The notes: a model not told the origin generated them from the sequence alone. A stretch of DNA of 64,000 nt from Rhizobium terricola (GCF_012927355.1 NZ_JABBGK010000001.1:986649-1050648), one strand, 5' to 3'. Shown: positions 25,435-34,890, counted from the stretch's first letter. Translations and numbers: made by a program.

Positions 25435-26210
25435 GCATCGGCGATCGATCTGAGGTGGTCGGGATTGCTTGTCAGCAGGGCCGAAAAACCGTTGACTCGG
25501 GCCTTGTTGCAGGCCTCATGCAGGTCGTCCCCGAAAAGACTCGGATCGAGCCAGTCGATGATAGGAACACCGGCGGCGGCTCCAGCCAGCGCGGTCAATC
25601 CGGCGCTCAGTGACTCGTGCGATCGATCGGCGAAGAGCGATTGGGCAAGGCTTGCCGCATTGCGCCCCAGTGCCACGAGCCGCCGCGATTTGCCTTCAAA
25701 ACTGGAGGATGCGAGCAGGCCGGCGGCATTGTCCCCGCATATCCCGATGATCGCCGTCGTGCCCGGCTCGACACCGGCCACGGCTTCCGCAACCGACAGC
25801 GCGACATCGATGCGCTGCAGTTCCGATCCGTTCGAAAGATCCGTCACGATGACCCCAGCCGGCCGTGCGCCGATCGCAACCGGCAGACAGGCGTCCAGCG
25901 CTTCGTAATCGAGCGTCGCGGTGAGGAGAATCAGTCCCGCGGTATCGGGTGATTGACGGCGAAGGTCGGCCAGCCTTTCAGCTGCGCGCCGGAAGCTGTC
26001 CACATCGTCTCCCACGGGAATTGCAACGGCTTGATGGCCTTCGGCAGCCGGCAACGTTGCCGCAGTGTCCTCTATCAGCAGGATCGCGCGGATCTCTCGT
26101 CCGGAAAGGGTCGGTGCAGGCTGACGAAGCAAGGGGCGTATCCCGCGGTTAATGAATATGGTGAACCAATTCTTAAACGTTTTGCCGCTAGCGTGAAACC
26201 GTGGTCGCAT
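25425..26210 (-). CDS. Degenerate HpcH/HpaI (CitE-like) aldolase homologue
   Basis: A protein of about 261 residues. Weak but ordered resemblance to CitE-type lyases: ILLIEDTAATLP where CitE has LDLEDSV, KSRRLVALGRNAASLAQSL where CitE has SPRLVALGFGAEDLA, and a tail ARVNGFSALLTSNPDHLRSI where CitE has ARxxGFxGKxxIHPxQ. The usual catalytic Arg and the metal-binding Glu/Asp block are not evident, so enzymatic activity is doubtful. Start uncertain: ATG 26210, GTG 26225 or TTG 26132. It is divergent from the DUF2336 gene. Confidence 0.55.
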   Translation of the reverse strand: MRPRFHASGKTFKNWFTIFINRGIRPLLRQPAPTLSGREIRAILLIEDTAATLPAAEGHQAVAIPVGDDVDSFRRAAERLADLRRQSPDTAGLILLTATLDYEALDACLPVAIGARPAGVIVTDLSNGSELQRIDVALSVAEAVAGVEPGTTAIIGICGDNAAGLLASSSFEGKSRRLVALGRNAASLAQSLFADRSHESLSAGLTALAGAAAGVPIIDWLDPSLFGDDLHEACNKARVNGFSALLTSNPDHLRSIADAYS

Positions 26211-26217
26211 GACCACG
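26200..26217. promoter_or_regulatory. Perfect inverted repeat between divergent genes
   Basis: CGTGGTC-GCAT-GACCACG is a perfect 7-bp inverted repeat with a four-base centre, in the gap between the CitE-like gene and the DUF2336 gene. It could be an operator for both or a hairpin in a leader. Its presence favours the later GTG start of the DUF2336 gene. Confidence 0.4.
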
Positions 26218-26251
26218 CGTGGCACTTCTCGCTCGGGTTGGGTTTTTCAAA

Positions 26252-27388
26252 GTGATCGTTGCGGCTTTTCTTCGTTGGGTGGAAACGGCAAAGGCGGGGG
26301 ACCGTGCGCGAGCAGCCAATGCGTTGGCCCGCGCTTACCTCAGATCCGCCATGGCGCCGGCCGAACGGCAGGCGGCCCATGTGGCGATGACCTATCTGCT
26401 GGACGATCCGTCGCCGCGTGTGCGCATGGCGCTGGCCGAGGCGCTGGCTTCTTCCTCCGAAGCGCCGCGGGCCCTCATGGTGTCGCTCGCCGACGACCAG
26501 CCGGAAATCGCCTCCCTGCCGATCCTTCACTCTCCCGTTCTCGCCGATTCGGATCTCGTCGATCTCGCCGGTCGCGGCAGCGCGGTGACACGTGCGCTGA
26601 TTGCCGCCCGTCCTTCGCTCTCGCGTGGCGTCGCCGCTGCCCTGGCCGAGGTCGGGGATGCCGAGGAAGTGGCCGTACTCCTTGAAAATGCCAGCGCCTC
26701 CATCGCCCGACTGACCTTGCGCCGCATTGCCGAGCGGCATGGTCGTAGCGAGCAGGTGCGCGCGCTGTTGCTCGATCGCGACGACCTGCCGGCTCCCGTT
26801 CGCCAGCTTCTCGTACAGTTCGTCACCGAAGCCCTGACGGGTTGCGGCCTGGTGCGCGCCGCGATCGGCACGCGTCGCATTGACCGGATCACGCGCGAAG
26901 CGGGCACCGCGGCGACCATGGCGATCCTCGCCACCATTTCCGCCGACGAATTGCCGGCTCTCGTCGAGCAACTGCGCGCGGACGGTCGGCTGACGCCAGC
27001 CTTCCTGATGCATGCGCTCTGCGTCGGGCGTACCGACTTTTTTGCCACGGCGCTCGTCTCCCTGTCGGGTCTCGAAGAGCGGCGGGTGCGTTCGATCCTG
27101 GCGACGGCCCGGTTCCATGCGGTCAGGGCGCTCCTCGAATCGATCGGCCTTGCCCGGGACGTCAGTGCCGTCTTCGTCGAGGCCGTGATGCTCTGGCGGA
27201 ACGCTGCACATGCCTCGGTCGGTGCGGAGCTGGACAACATCGCGGCCCTGCTGGTCGAACGCCACCGCAGCCTAGGCGCGCCGTCTGCTGCAGCGGCGGA
27301 GCTCATGGAGATGGTCGAGAAGCTCTCTATCGCGGAAGAACGGCGCCGCGCCCGGGACTACGCCTCCGGATTTGCGCTCGTCGCCTGA
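26252..27388 (+). CDS. DUF2336 protein
   Basis: A 378-residue all-helical protein of the alphaproteobacterial DUF2336 family. It contains HEAT-like helical repeats (DDPSPRVRMALAEALA near the start, LARGSAVTRAL-type helices after) and no enzymatic motif. Function unknown; the repeats suggest protein binding. Start chosen at GTG 26252 (sequence beginning VIVAAFLRWVETAK); another GTG at 26219 is in frame but follows the inverted repeat without a ribosome site. Downstream it converges on a small secreted-protein gene. Confidence 0.75.
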   Translation: MIVAAFLRWVETAKAGDRARAANALARAYLRSAMAPAERQAAHVAMTYLLDDPSPRVRMALAEALASSSEAPRALMVSLADDQPEIASLPILHSPVLADSDLVDLAGRGSAVTRALIAARPSLSRGVAAALAEVGDAEEVAVLLENASASIARLTLRRIAERHGRSEQVRALLLDRDDLPAPVRQLLVQFVTEALTGCGLVRAAIGTRRIDRITREAGTAATMAILATISADELPALVEQLRADGRLTPAFLMHALCVGRTDFFATALVSLSGLEERRVRSILATARFHAVRALLESIGLARDVSAVFVEAVMLWRNAAHASVGAELDNIAALLVERHRSLGAPSAAAAELMEMVEKLSIAEERRRARDYASGFALVA

Positions 27389-27400
27389 GGCGAACGGAAC

Positions 27401-27844
27401 CTATTGGCGCGAGATTTTCTTGGCGACCCAGGAATAGCTGTCGGAGACGACGTGCAGCGGGGTCTCGAACACCATCTTGATGTCGGCCGTATCGGGAAGC
27501 ACCTTGCGGATCTTCGAGACGGCGCGCGCCGCCAGCGACTGGCGTTCTTCCTCAGGCAGGGTCGCGGCCGGGCCAGGGAGCGGTGCCGGCGTCAGGGCCG
27601 TTTCGGCAGGCAGCTGCGCGCCGGCGGGCGGTGCGGGGATTTCTGCAGCCTTATCCTCCGGCGGCTGGCAGACGGCGACGACCGTCGGATAGCTGACGCT
27701 CGAGTAACCTTCGAGGACCCGTTCGGATGCCGCGTCGCAGAGTTCGACCGAGACAAAGTGCTCCTGGGCGGTCGCGACGTAGTGGCAGTTGGTGACGGTG
27801 TCGTCGCAGCCGAGGATGGTCATTACGATAAGCGCTGTCTGCAT
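27401..27844 (-). CDS. Small cysteine-containing hypothetical protein
   Basis: A 147-residue protein starting MQTALIVMTILGCDD. It has four cysteines in the first 65 residues (ILGC, TNC, ELC, AVC), a Pro/Ala-rich middle (about residues 68-100) and a C-terminal helix ending SDSYSWVAKKISRQ. I do not recognise a characterised family; it resembles small rhizobial hypothetical proteins. The hydrophobic start could be a short secretion signal, but basic residues are missing. The frame extends upstream to 27934, adding a hydrophobic segment that could instead be the signal. Confidence 0.6.
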   Translation of the reverse strand: MQTALIVMTILGCDDTVTNCHYVATAQEHFVSVELCDAASERVLEGYSSVSYPTVVAVCQPPEDKAAEIPAPPAGAQLPAETALTPAPLPGPAATLPEEERQSLAARAVSKIRKVLPDTADIKMVFETPLHVVSDSYSWVAKKISRQ

Positions 27845-28002
27845 GGGGCGGTCCGGATGATCTTGGGATGGCGGCGGGAGCCTTTTGAAACAGAGGATTG
27901 CAGCCAAAGCAAGACGGTGGAGACACCGCATCACGTCCTTGACGCAACAAAGCCGAGGCCCCCAAGATTACCGGATCCGACACCAACAAGAGGCCGAATG
28001 TC

Positions 28003-28464
28003 GTGTCCGTATCCGTCGCCCGTGAACTGCCGCGCCAACCCGGCGTGTTGCGGCTGCTCACGCAGTCCGATGCCTATATGGCGAGCCTCTATCCGGCCGA
28101 GAGCAATCATCTGGTCGATGTGTCCTCGCTCGAGCGACCCGAGGTCTCCTTTCTGGTCGCCCGCCATGCCGGCGAAATCGTCGGCTGCTGCGCGCTTGTT
28201 GCCAGCGGAGACGGCACGGCCGAGATCAAGCGATTGTTCGTCGATCCCGCCGCCCGTGGGCTATCGATCGGCCGGCTCCTGATGGAGGCTATCGAAGAGG
28301 AGGGGCGAAGACTGGGTTTCTCCGCTATCCGGCTGGAGACGGGGACGCTGCAGCCGGAGGCGATTGGCCTCTACCGACGATTCGGCTATCTCGAGATCGC
28401 CCCGTTCGGCAGCTATCGGCCCGATCCGCTCAGCCTGTTCATGGAGAAGCGGCTGAGCACATGA
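28003..28464 (+). CDS. GNAT family N-acetyltransferase
   Basis: A 153-residue acetyltransferase with the acetyl-CoA loop DPAARGLSIGRLLMEAIEEE (an RGxxIG variant of RxxGxG/A) at about residues 82-101 and the closing YRRFGYLEIAPFG. It moves an acetyl group from acetyl-CoA to an amine; the substrate is unknown. Start is GTG 28003. It lies alone between the small Cys protein gene (divergent) and the autotransporter gene (convergent, 19 bases away). Confidence 0.87.
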   Translation: MSVSVARELPRQPGVLRLLTQSDAYMASLYPAESNHLVDVSSLERPEVSFLVARHAGEIVGCCALVASGDGTAEIKRLFVDPAARGLSIGRLLMEAIEEEGRRLGFSAIRLETGTLQPEAIGLYRRFGYLEIAPFGSYRPDPLSLFMEKRLST

Positions 28465-28483
28465 GCGCCCCGCGAACCGTGCG

Positions 28484-31400
28484 TCAGAACTGGCGCGAGA
28501 GGTCGAGGCTGAAGCGCTGGCTCTGCAGGCCACCCGGATCGATGGTCGCGCTGTAGCGGCCCCTGAGCGTGGCCGCGCGGCCCGATGCGACGGTCACGCC
28601 AAAGCCGACGGTCACGCGGTTGCGGCTGCTGCTCTCACCGGGGATGACGTAGTCGATCGGCCAGCCGTCTTCGGCATAGGTGACGACCGTCTCGCTGCTG
28701 TCGAGGAAGTCGTGCGAGAAATCGAGCGTCAGCTCGGGGGTGACGATCAGATCGTCGATGTCGATGTCATAACCTACCGACAACCCGAGCGTCGCGGTCA
28801 GGCTGTCGATCTCCTGGCGTCCCAGAAGCGCATTCTCCCAGTCGGCGCCGGTCTCGGTCACGCTGTCGAGCACCGAACGGGAGCCCGAGAGCCGTCCGTA
28901 TGTGGAGAGAGACAGGTCGCCGCTTTTCAGGTCGTATCCGCCGGTCAGCGCGGCAAACACCTGACGGCCGGTCCTTTCGGCTTCTGCCTCGGCTCCATTT
29001 GCGGCAGTGATCCGCAACGAGTCGAAGTCGAGGAGGCCGACACCGGCCAGGCCGTCGACGAAGAACCCGCCGCCAGGTTGATACAAGGCGTATAGGGTGG
29101 CACTCATCGCGCGGTTGCGGCTGGTCGTGCCATTGCTGCCGATGTCTGTCCGGTCGCGTGAGTAACCGATGGCAACGCCGCCGATCACAGTGTCGGTCAA
29201 CCGGTAGTCCAGGCCGCCGGTAAGGGCGACGGTGGCGTAGTCGAAGGCGCTCTCCCCATCCAGGCTTTCGCTGTCGCCGAGACTGACGGATCCTGCCGCC
29301 CAGAAGGCGAGATCGCCGTTGGTGATCGGCGAGCAGCCGGCATTGGCGCTGACTGGTGCTGCACCGTCACCGTCGTCGCCGAGAGCGACGGAGAGGCTGT
29401 TTTCAAGGCACACCTTGCCTCGCAGTGACTTCATGTGATCCGCGACATTGTCGATCTGGCTCTCGGCCAGCCGCTTGGCTGCGGTTGCCTGGGCGCGGAC
29501 GAGGCCGACCATGTCGGCGTCGTCGTTCAGCACCGGGCGGGCGCTGACAAGGAGGGTGACCGAGGCGGGCGCGGAGGTGCCTGCGGCGCTGGTCAGCGTG
29601 TAGGTGGCGACGGCAGTGCCGGTATAGGTCGGGTTCGCCTTGAACTGGAGGCGATATCGCCCCGACGTCATAGCCGCGGCAAAGGCGGCCGGTCCGCTCG
29701 ACGCCGCGGTGTCGCCGAGGGTGATGATTGCGGTGCCGGCCGATGGTGGCGACAGCGAGACCAGCGTGGCTCCGGTGAACGGACCGCCGGTCGCGCCATC
29801 GGTAAGGTCGATGGTGACGGTGCCGCCGGACGCCGTTGCCGTTGTGACGGTCGGAGCGACGGGAAGGGCCTCATCGATCGAGAGGGTCACGCTCGCCGAC
29901 GTTGATGCGCCGTAGGCATCGGTCGCCGTCACCGTCAGAGAGAAGCTGCCGTTTTCGGTCGGAGTGCCGGACAGTGTTCCGGACGACGGAACGAAGGTCA
30001 ACCCGTCCGGCAGGGTGCCGCTCATCGAATAGTCGTAGGGTGCGGTACCGTTGGCCGCGGAGAATGTCTGGGAAAATGCTTCGCCCGCGCGGAGCGTCAG
30101 CGTGCCGGTCGGCGAGATTGCGAGGGTGGGTTGCGTGACCGTTACGGTCACCGTGGCCGGGGTGGAGGTGCCGCTGGCATTGGTGGCGGTATAGGTGAAG
30201 CTGTCCGAACCGGAGTAGCCGGCCGTCGGGGTGTAGGTGATCGAGGTGCCGCTTGCCGTTGCCGTACCGTGGCCCGGGGCGCTTGCGATCGCAACGGTGC
30301 TGGCCGTTCCGCCGGTAAGCGAGAGGGCGACGCTGTTGCTACTGCTGTTGGCGGCAACCGTCGTCGTGACATCACCGGCGACGGGCGCCGCGATGGCGAT
30401 TGCCAACGTGTAGCTCTGGTCTCCGGTTGCACCATGGTGGTCGGTGGCGGTCACGGTGAACGTCGGGTTTTCCGGAGTCGTGGGGGTGCCGGAGAGAGTA
30501 CCGCCGGTGGAAAGCGTCAGACCGGCGGGCAGGGAGCCTGATGTCACGGCGAAGGTGTAGGGGGCCGTGCCGTTCGCAGCGGTGAACGTCTGGCTATAGG
30601 CGACAGCGGCGGTGCCAGCTGGAAGGCTGGAGGGTGAGATGGCGACCGTCGGGGCGGTGACCGTGACCGTCACCGTCGCGGCAGTGGAGGTGCCGCTGGC
30701 GTTCGTCGCCGTATAGGTAAAACTGTCCGAACCCGAATAGCCGGCCGTCGGCGTATAGGTGATTGTTGTGCCGCTGGCCGTTGCGGTACCGTGGCTGGCC
30801 GCGCTTGCGACGGCGACGCTGGAGGCCGCTCCTCCGGAGAGCGAGAGGGTGATGCTGTTGTTGGTGCTGTTCGCGGCAACCGTTGCGTTGACACTGCCGG
30901 CGACGGGCGGTGCGATTGCAACGACAAGATCGTAGCTCTGCGTTCCTGTCGCGCCGTAGATGTCCTGCACAATGACCGTGAAGGAACTCGTTCCGTGTTG
31001 CGTCGGGGTCCCTGAAAGTATCCCGCCATCCGTCAGGGTCAGTCCCGCCGGGAGGCTTCCGGATTGGACCGAGAATCGGTCGAGCGGTCCGCCCAGCGAG
31101 GCGCTGAGGGTCGCCGAGTAGGATTGGCCGACAACACCATCCGGCAAGGCCGATGGCGCAATCGCAAGCGTTGGCTGCGTGACGGTCACGAAGACGGTTG
31201 CCGTCGATGAAAGGCCCGACGCACTGTCCGTCACCGTGTAGGTGAAGCTGTCGGAGCCGGAATAGCCGGCGGTCGGGCTGTAGGCACCAGTGGAGCCGGA
31301 GAGGCTGGTTGTACCATGGGCAGCCGAGGACACTGCCGAGACCTGTTCGGTTCCGGATACGGTAAATGCAACGGCGTTGTTGCTGCTGTTGGCCGCGACG

Positions 31401-32050
31401 GTCATCGAATGGTTGGTCGCGGATGGTCCGACCTTCAACGTCATCGACTGGCTGGACGAATATCCATCGGCATTTAAGGCCTGATAGGTGAATGTCCAGC
31501 TCCCCGTCGCGGTCGGTGTACCCGAGATCGTGCCGTTCGAACCGTCGAGGCCGAGTCCTGGCGGCAGCGAGCCATCAAGGACGGAATATGTCACCACGGT
31601 CGAACTGGCGCTATAGGTGGCGGTGACTGATTGGCTGTAGACTTCGCCCTTCTTGGCGTTCGGCCAATTGCTTGCGGAAAAGGTGATTCTCGGTTTGACC
31701 GTGATGTAGTGGGTGTCCGAGCCCACCGCGGTCCACGTGACCGGATCAGTGTAGGCAGTGGTCTTTACCACATCCGTTCCGACGAAACCGGCGCTGGAGG
31801 TATAGATCAGATCGCTGCTCGCGTCAGGAGCCATCGTCAAGGTGCCATGAACGTTGCCGTTGGGGTAGTCGTATCCGATAGCGCTCTGGCCGTATGTGTT
31901 CACGACAATCCTGGTGCTCTCACCGCTGTAGACCTCATGTTGGATGTCCGCCGCTCTGGCGCTTGGCTGCCAAGAGCCGAAGAGGAAGGCAAGCGTTGCA
32001 AGCGCACTGACGGCGAAGCGCCGCAAAAGGTTGGTGATCGCAATGGACAT
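28484..32050 (-). CDS. Modular Ig/cadherin-like autotransporter
   Basis: An 1188-residue cell-surface protein. A signal peptide (about residues 1-34, ending SARAA) is followed by four modules of 165-200 residues (about 120-290, 291-464, 465-638 and 639-835). Each module begins with a putative-Ig half (SGSLPAGLTL, then LSGTPT), and the first three end in a cadherin-like half (TPTAGYSGSDSFTYT); the last is divergent. A helical linker (about 841-880) leads to a C-terminal beta-barrel (about 905-1188) ending SLDLSRQF, with the terminal Phe used for outer-membrane assembly. This fits a type V secreted adhesin whose modules reach outward. The target is unknown. It is a single gene on the minus strand with a hairpin just upstream. 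Confidence 0.85.
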   Translation of the reverse strand: MSIAITNLLRRFAVSALATLAFLFGSWQPSARAADIQHEVYSGESTRIVVNTYGQSAIGYDYPNGNVHGTLTMAPDASSDLIYTSSAGFVGTDVVKTTAYTDPVTWTAVGSDTHYITVKPRITFSASNWPNAKKGEVYSQSVTATYSASSTVVTYSVLDGSLPPGLGLDGSNGTISGTPTATGSWTFTYQALNADGYSSSQSMTLKVGPSATNHSMTVAANSSNNAVAFTVSGTEQVSAVSSAAHGTTSLSGSTGAYSPTAGYSGSDSFTYTVTDSASGLSSTATVFVTVTQPTLAIAPSALPDGVVGQSYSATLSASLGGPLDRFSVQSGSLPAGLTLTDGGILSGTPTQHGTSSFTVIVQDIYGATGTQSYDLVVAIAPPVAGSVNATVAANSTNNSITLSLSGGAASSVAVASAASHGTATASGTTITYTPTAGYSGSDSFTYTATNASGTSTAATVTVTVTAPTVAISPSSLPAGTAAVAYSQTFTAANGTAPYTFAVTSGSLPAGLTLSTGGTLSGTPTTPENPTFTVTATDHHGATGDQSYTLAIAIAAPVAGDVTTTVAANSSSNSVALSLTGGTASTVAIASAPGHGTATASGTSITYTPTAGYSGSDSFTYTATNASGTSTPATVTVTVTQPTLAISPTGTLTLRAGEAFSQTFSAANGTAPYDYSMSGTLPDGLTFVPSSGTLSGTPTENGSFSLTVTATDAYGASTSASVTLSIDEALPVAPTVTTATASGGTVTIDLTDGATGGPFTGATLVSLSPPSAGTAIITLGDTAASSGPAAFAAAMTSGRYRLQFKANPTYTGTAVATYTLTSAAGTSAPASVTLLVSARPVLNDDADMVGLVRAQATAAKRLAESQIDNVADHMKSLRGKVCLENSLSVALGDDGDGAAPVSANAGCSPITNGDLAFWAAGSVSLGDSESLDGESAFDYATVALTGGLDYRLTDTVIGGVAIGYSRDRTDIGSNGTTSRNRAMSATLYALYQPGGGFFVDGLAGVGLLDFDSLRITAANGAEAEAERTGRQVFAALTGGYDLKSGDLSLSTYGRLSGSRSVLDSVTETGADWENALLGRQEIDSLTATLGLSVGYDIDIDDLIVTPELTLDFSHDFLDSSETVVTYAEDGWPIDYVIPGESSSRNRVTVGFGVTVASGRAATLRGRYSATIDPGGLQSQRFSLDLSRQF
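30137..30382 (-). repeat. Cadherin-like half-module repeat, copy 3
   Basis: It encodes residues 557-638 of the autotransporter and is close in DNA sequence to 30659-30904, mostly differing at third positions. Such copies can recombine and change the number of modules. Confidence 0.75.
30659..30904 (-). repeat. Cadherin-like half-module repeat, copy 2
   Basis: It encodes residues 383-464 of the autotransporter, with the shared stretch ending TYTATNASGTST. A third, more diverged copy lies at about 31181-31402 (residues 217-290). Confidence 0.75.
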
Positions 32051-32568
32051 GGATTGAGCTACTCTTGCTGGCGCGAGCCAGCGTTCAAATCAGAACTGCT
32101 GAAATCGGTTTCGGGGCAGCTCTAGCGCGGAACGCGGCCTCATCGATCGTCCAATACTGGGCGCGAGGACGCTCCGAGAGGCCAAAATTGTGTGCTTCTT
32201 GGACGTGGGATAAATAACCCGCCCATCCGCCGGGCGTCATGCATGTTGGTGCATCCCCAGAGCTTGCGGCTCGTAACCATTGCGTTCGGACCGAGCGGTG
32301 GAATGCCGCCTGAGCAGGTGGACTAATTTGTTGTCGGCGGATGGATGTAAAGGGACGAAGGACCTTCGGCCAGACCCGGCCGTCGGGCCTGCAGGCGTTC
32401 TACCGAGGTTCTGCGTGCAGGGTCTCGCTGGGGATGCCACTCCGCGCTGCCAGACACGATCGAAGGGGAGGCACCGCATGCCAAGGGTAAGCGATGCTCC
32501 CGGTGATCCGGCCACCCCTGTGCGGACGATTCGCGGACGGCGTTCAACCGAACGCCGCCTTGCTCGCG
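32051..32568. other. 518-base stretch without a supported gene
   Basis: It lies between the autotransporter start and the parE stop. Short open frames exist on both strands (for example 32237-32515 minus) but lack ribosome sites and family resemblance. A hairpin GGCGTT-CAACCG-AACGCC near 32539-32554 follows parE without a T-run and may end its transcript. No tRNA-like or IS-like sequence was seen. Confidence 0.5.
32067..32082 (-). promoter_or_regulatory. Hairpin before the autotransporter start
   Basis: On the minus strand GCTGGC-TCGC-GCCAGC is a perfect 6-bp hairpin ending 17 bases before the ATG. It directly precedes the AAGAG likely to serve as ribosome site, so it may affect translation. 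Confidence 0.4.
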
Positions 32569-34671
32569 TCAGATGTCGAGGTTCTCGGCGAAAGCGGCCT
32601 GATCCTGGATGAAGCGGAAGCGGGCTTCGGGCTTCGTGCCCATCAGGGCCTCCACCGCGTCCCGCGTGCCTTCGAAATCGACCTCGTCGATTGCCACCCT
32701 GAGCAGCGTGCGCAGGGCCGGATCCATCGTGGTTTCCTTCAATTGCGCGGGCATCATCTCGCCCAGGCCTTTGAACCGGCCGATCTCGACCTTCTTGCCC
32801 TTGAAGACGGTTTCCATCAGCTCGGCACGGTGGGCGTCGTCGCGCGCATAGACGGTCTTGGCCCCCTGGCGGATGACGTAAAGGGGAGGCACGGCCAGAT
32901 AGAGGTGCTGGCCGCGGATCAGCTCCGGCATTTCCTGGTAGAAGAAGGTGATCAGCAGCGAGGCGATGTGGGCGCCGTCGACGTCGGCATCGGTCATGAC
33001 GATGATGCGCTCGTAGCGAAGGTCTTCCTCGCGGTATTTCGACCGCGTCCCGCAGCCGAGCGCCTGGATGAGGTCGGCGATCTGCTGGTTGGCCATCAGC
33101 TTTTCGCGGCTGGCCGAGCCGACGTTGAGGATCTTGCCGCGCAGCGGCAGGATCGCCTGGTTGGCTCGGTTGCGGGCCTGCTTCGCCGAGCCGCCTGCCG
33201 AGTCACCTTCTACGATGAAAAGTTCGGCGCCTTCGGCGGTGTTCTGGGCGCAATCGGCAAGCTTGCCGGGCAGCCGCAGCTTGCGCACGGCGGTCTTGCG
33301 ATTGACTTCCTTTTCCTTGCGGCGACGCAGGCGTTCTTCGGCGCGCTCGATCACCCAGTCGAGCAGCTTGGCCGCTTCGTTGGGGTTGTCGGCAAGATAG
33401 TGGTCGAAGGGATCGCGCAGCGCGTTTTCGACGAGCCTCTGCGCTTCGCCGGTTGCGAGCTTGTCTTTGGTCTGGCCGACGAATTCCGGTTCACGGATGA
33501 ACACGGAGAGCATGCCGACCGCCGAGATCATCACGTCGTCTGTGGTGATGTCCTTGGCGCGCTTGTTTTGCGTCAGTTCGGCATAGTTCTTCAGGCCCTT
33601 GAGCAGCGCGATGCGGAGCCCCGCCTCATGCGTTCCGCCTTCCGGGGTCGGGATGGTGTTGCAGTAGGAGTGGACCGCGGGATCGCCGCCATACCAGGTC
33701 ACCGCCCATTCGAGCGCACCGTGACCGCCGGTCTTTTCCGTCTTGCCGGAGAAGATTTCGCGCGTGACGGTGAATTCCTTGCCGAGCGTGGCGGCGAGAT
33801 AATCCTTCAACCCGCCGGGGAAATGGAAGACGGCCTTTTCCGGGATGTCGCCACCTTCCGGCACCATTCCCGGATCGCAGGACCAGCGGATTTCCACCCC
33901 GCCAAACAGGTAGGCCTTGGACCGCGCCATACGGAAGATCCGGCCCGGATCGAATTTCGCATGGTCGCCGAAGATCTGCGGATCGGGATGGAAACGCACG
34001 CGGGTGCCGCGACGATTGTGGACTTCGCCCAGTTCTTCGAGCCCGCCCTGCGGCACGCCGCGCGAGAAGGTCTGGCGGTAGAGCTTGCGATTGCGCGCAA
34101 CCTCGACCTCGAGCAGGTCGGAAAGCGCGTTGACGACCGAGACGCCGACGCCGTGCAAACCGCCCGACGTCTCGTAGGCCTTGCCGTCGAACTTGCCGCC
34201 CGCATGCAGCTTGGTCATGATGACTTCGAGCGTCGACTTGCCGGGAACCTGCGGGTGCAGCTCGACCGGAATACCGCGTCCGTTGTCGGTCACCGTCAGA
34301 AAGCCGGCGGTGTCCAGGTGCACGTCGATGAAATTGGCGTGACCCGCGACGGCTTCGTCCATCGAGTTGTCGATGACTTCGGCGAACAGGTGATGCAGCG
34401 CCTTCTCGTCGGTGCCGCCGATATACATGCCGGGGCGCATCCGGACCGGTTCGAGACCTTCGAGGACGCGGATGGAGGATGCGCCGTATTCGTCGCCGCC
34501 AGAGGTCGGCGCGGCAGAAACCGGGGCTGCATTGGATGCAGTCGGAGCAGGGGATGCCGTCGGGCGTGCGGGCTCGGCTTTCGGTGTCGCGGCCGGCACG
34601 GCGCTATCGGCCGCCTTCGGTTCGAGCGGCAGTCCGGCGAAAAGATCGTTGTCGTCCATGGTGTCGTTCAA
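32569..34671 (-). CDS. parE: DNA topoisomerase IV subunit B
   Basis: A 700-residue type II topoisomerase ATPase subunit. A variable Pro/Ala-rich N-terminus (about residues 15-60) is followed by the GHKL ATPase domain (EVIDNSMDEAVAGHA, TVTDNGRGIPVE, GGLHGVGVSVVNALS), a transducer domain and a TOPRIM domain (FIVEGDSAGGSAKQARNR, VMTDADVDGAHIASLL). It ends FRFIQDQAAFAENLDI. ParE rather than GyrB is indicated by overall length and the ParE-type C-terminus. With ParC it unlinks daughter chromosomes. ATG 34671 is used; ATG 34659 is 12 bases further in. ParC is not in the window. Confidence 0.92.
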   Translation of the reverse strand: MNDTMDDNDLFAGLPLEPKAADSAVPAATPKAEPARPTASPAPTASNAAPVSAAPTSGGDEYGASSIRVLEGLEPVRMRPGMYIGGTDEKALHHLFAEVIDNSMDEAVAGHANFIDVHLDTAGFLTVTDNGRGIPVELHPQVPGKSTLEVIMTKLHAGGKFDGKAYETSGGLHGVGVSVVNALSDLLEVEVARNRKLYRQTFSRGVPQGGLEELGEVHNRRGTRVRFHPDPQIFGDHAKFDPGRIFRMARSKAYLFGGVEIRWSCDPGMVPEGGDIPEKAVFHFPGGLKDYLAATLGKEFTVTREIFSGKTEKTGGHGALEWAVTWYGGDPAVHSYCNTIPTPEGGTHEAGLRIALLKGLKNYAELTQNKRAKDITTDDVMISAVGMLSVFIREPEFVGQTKDKLATGEAQRLVENALRDPFDHYLADNPNEAAKLLDWVIERAEERLRRRKEKEVNRKTAVRKLRLPGKLADCAQNTAEGAELFIVEGDSAGGSAKQARNRANQAILPLRGKILNVGSASREKLMANQQIADLIQALGCGTRSKYREEDLRYERIIVMTDADVDGAHIASLLITFFYQEMPELIRGQHLYLAVPPLYVIRQGAKTVYARDDAHRAELMETVFKGKKVEIGRFKGLGEMMPAQLKETTMDPALRTLLRVAIDEVDFEGTRDAVEALMGTKPEARFRFIQDQAAFAENLDI

Positions 34672-34890
34672 TAATCTGTCCGTTGTATCGGCATGATCGC
34701 CTGGCCGGGGGCAAGTGCCTCATGCCCCCATCTCGCAGGCGATCCATTCACACTTGCGAATCGCCGGGATATTGCCAGAAAGGCGGGGCAGGCGCGACTT
34801 TGCCGGCAGGCTGCCGCGTATGGTTCGTCAAAGCTTTGCGTGTCCGTTCCGGCGATGGCAAGGCTGCGACCGGAAGGAGACCCCGCTTCG

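Noticed and set aside
30137..31402. Regularly spaced repeats that might suggest a CRISPR or tandem array
   Set aside because: Repeat units are hundreds of bases long, in frame and code for protein modules.
32237..32515. A 92-codon minus-strand frame in the gap upstream of the autotransporter
   Set aside because: No ribosome site, no hydrophobic or domain pattern and no similarity I recognise.
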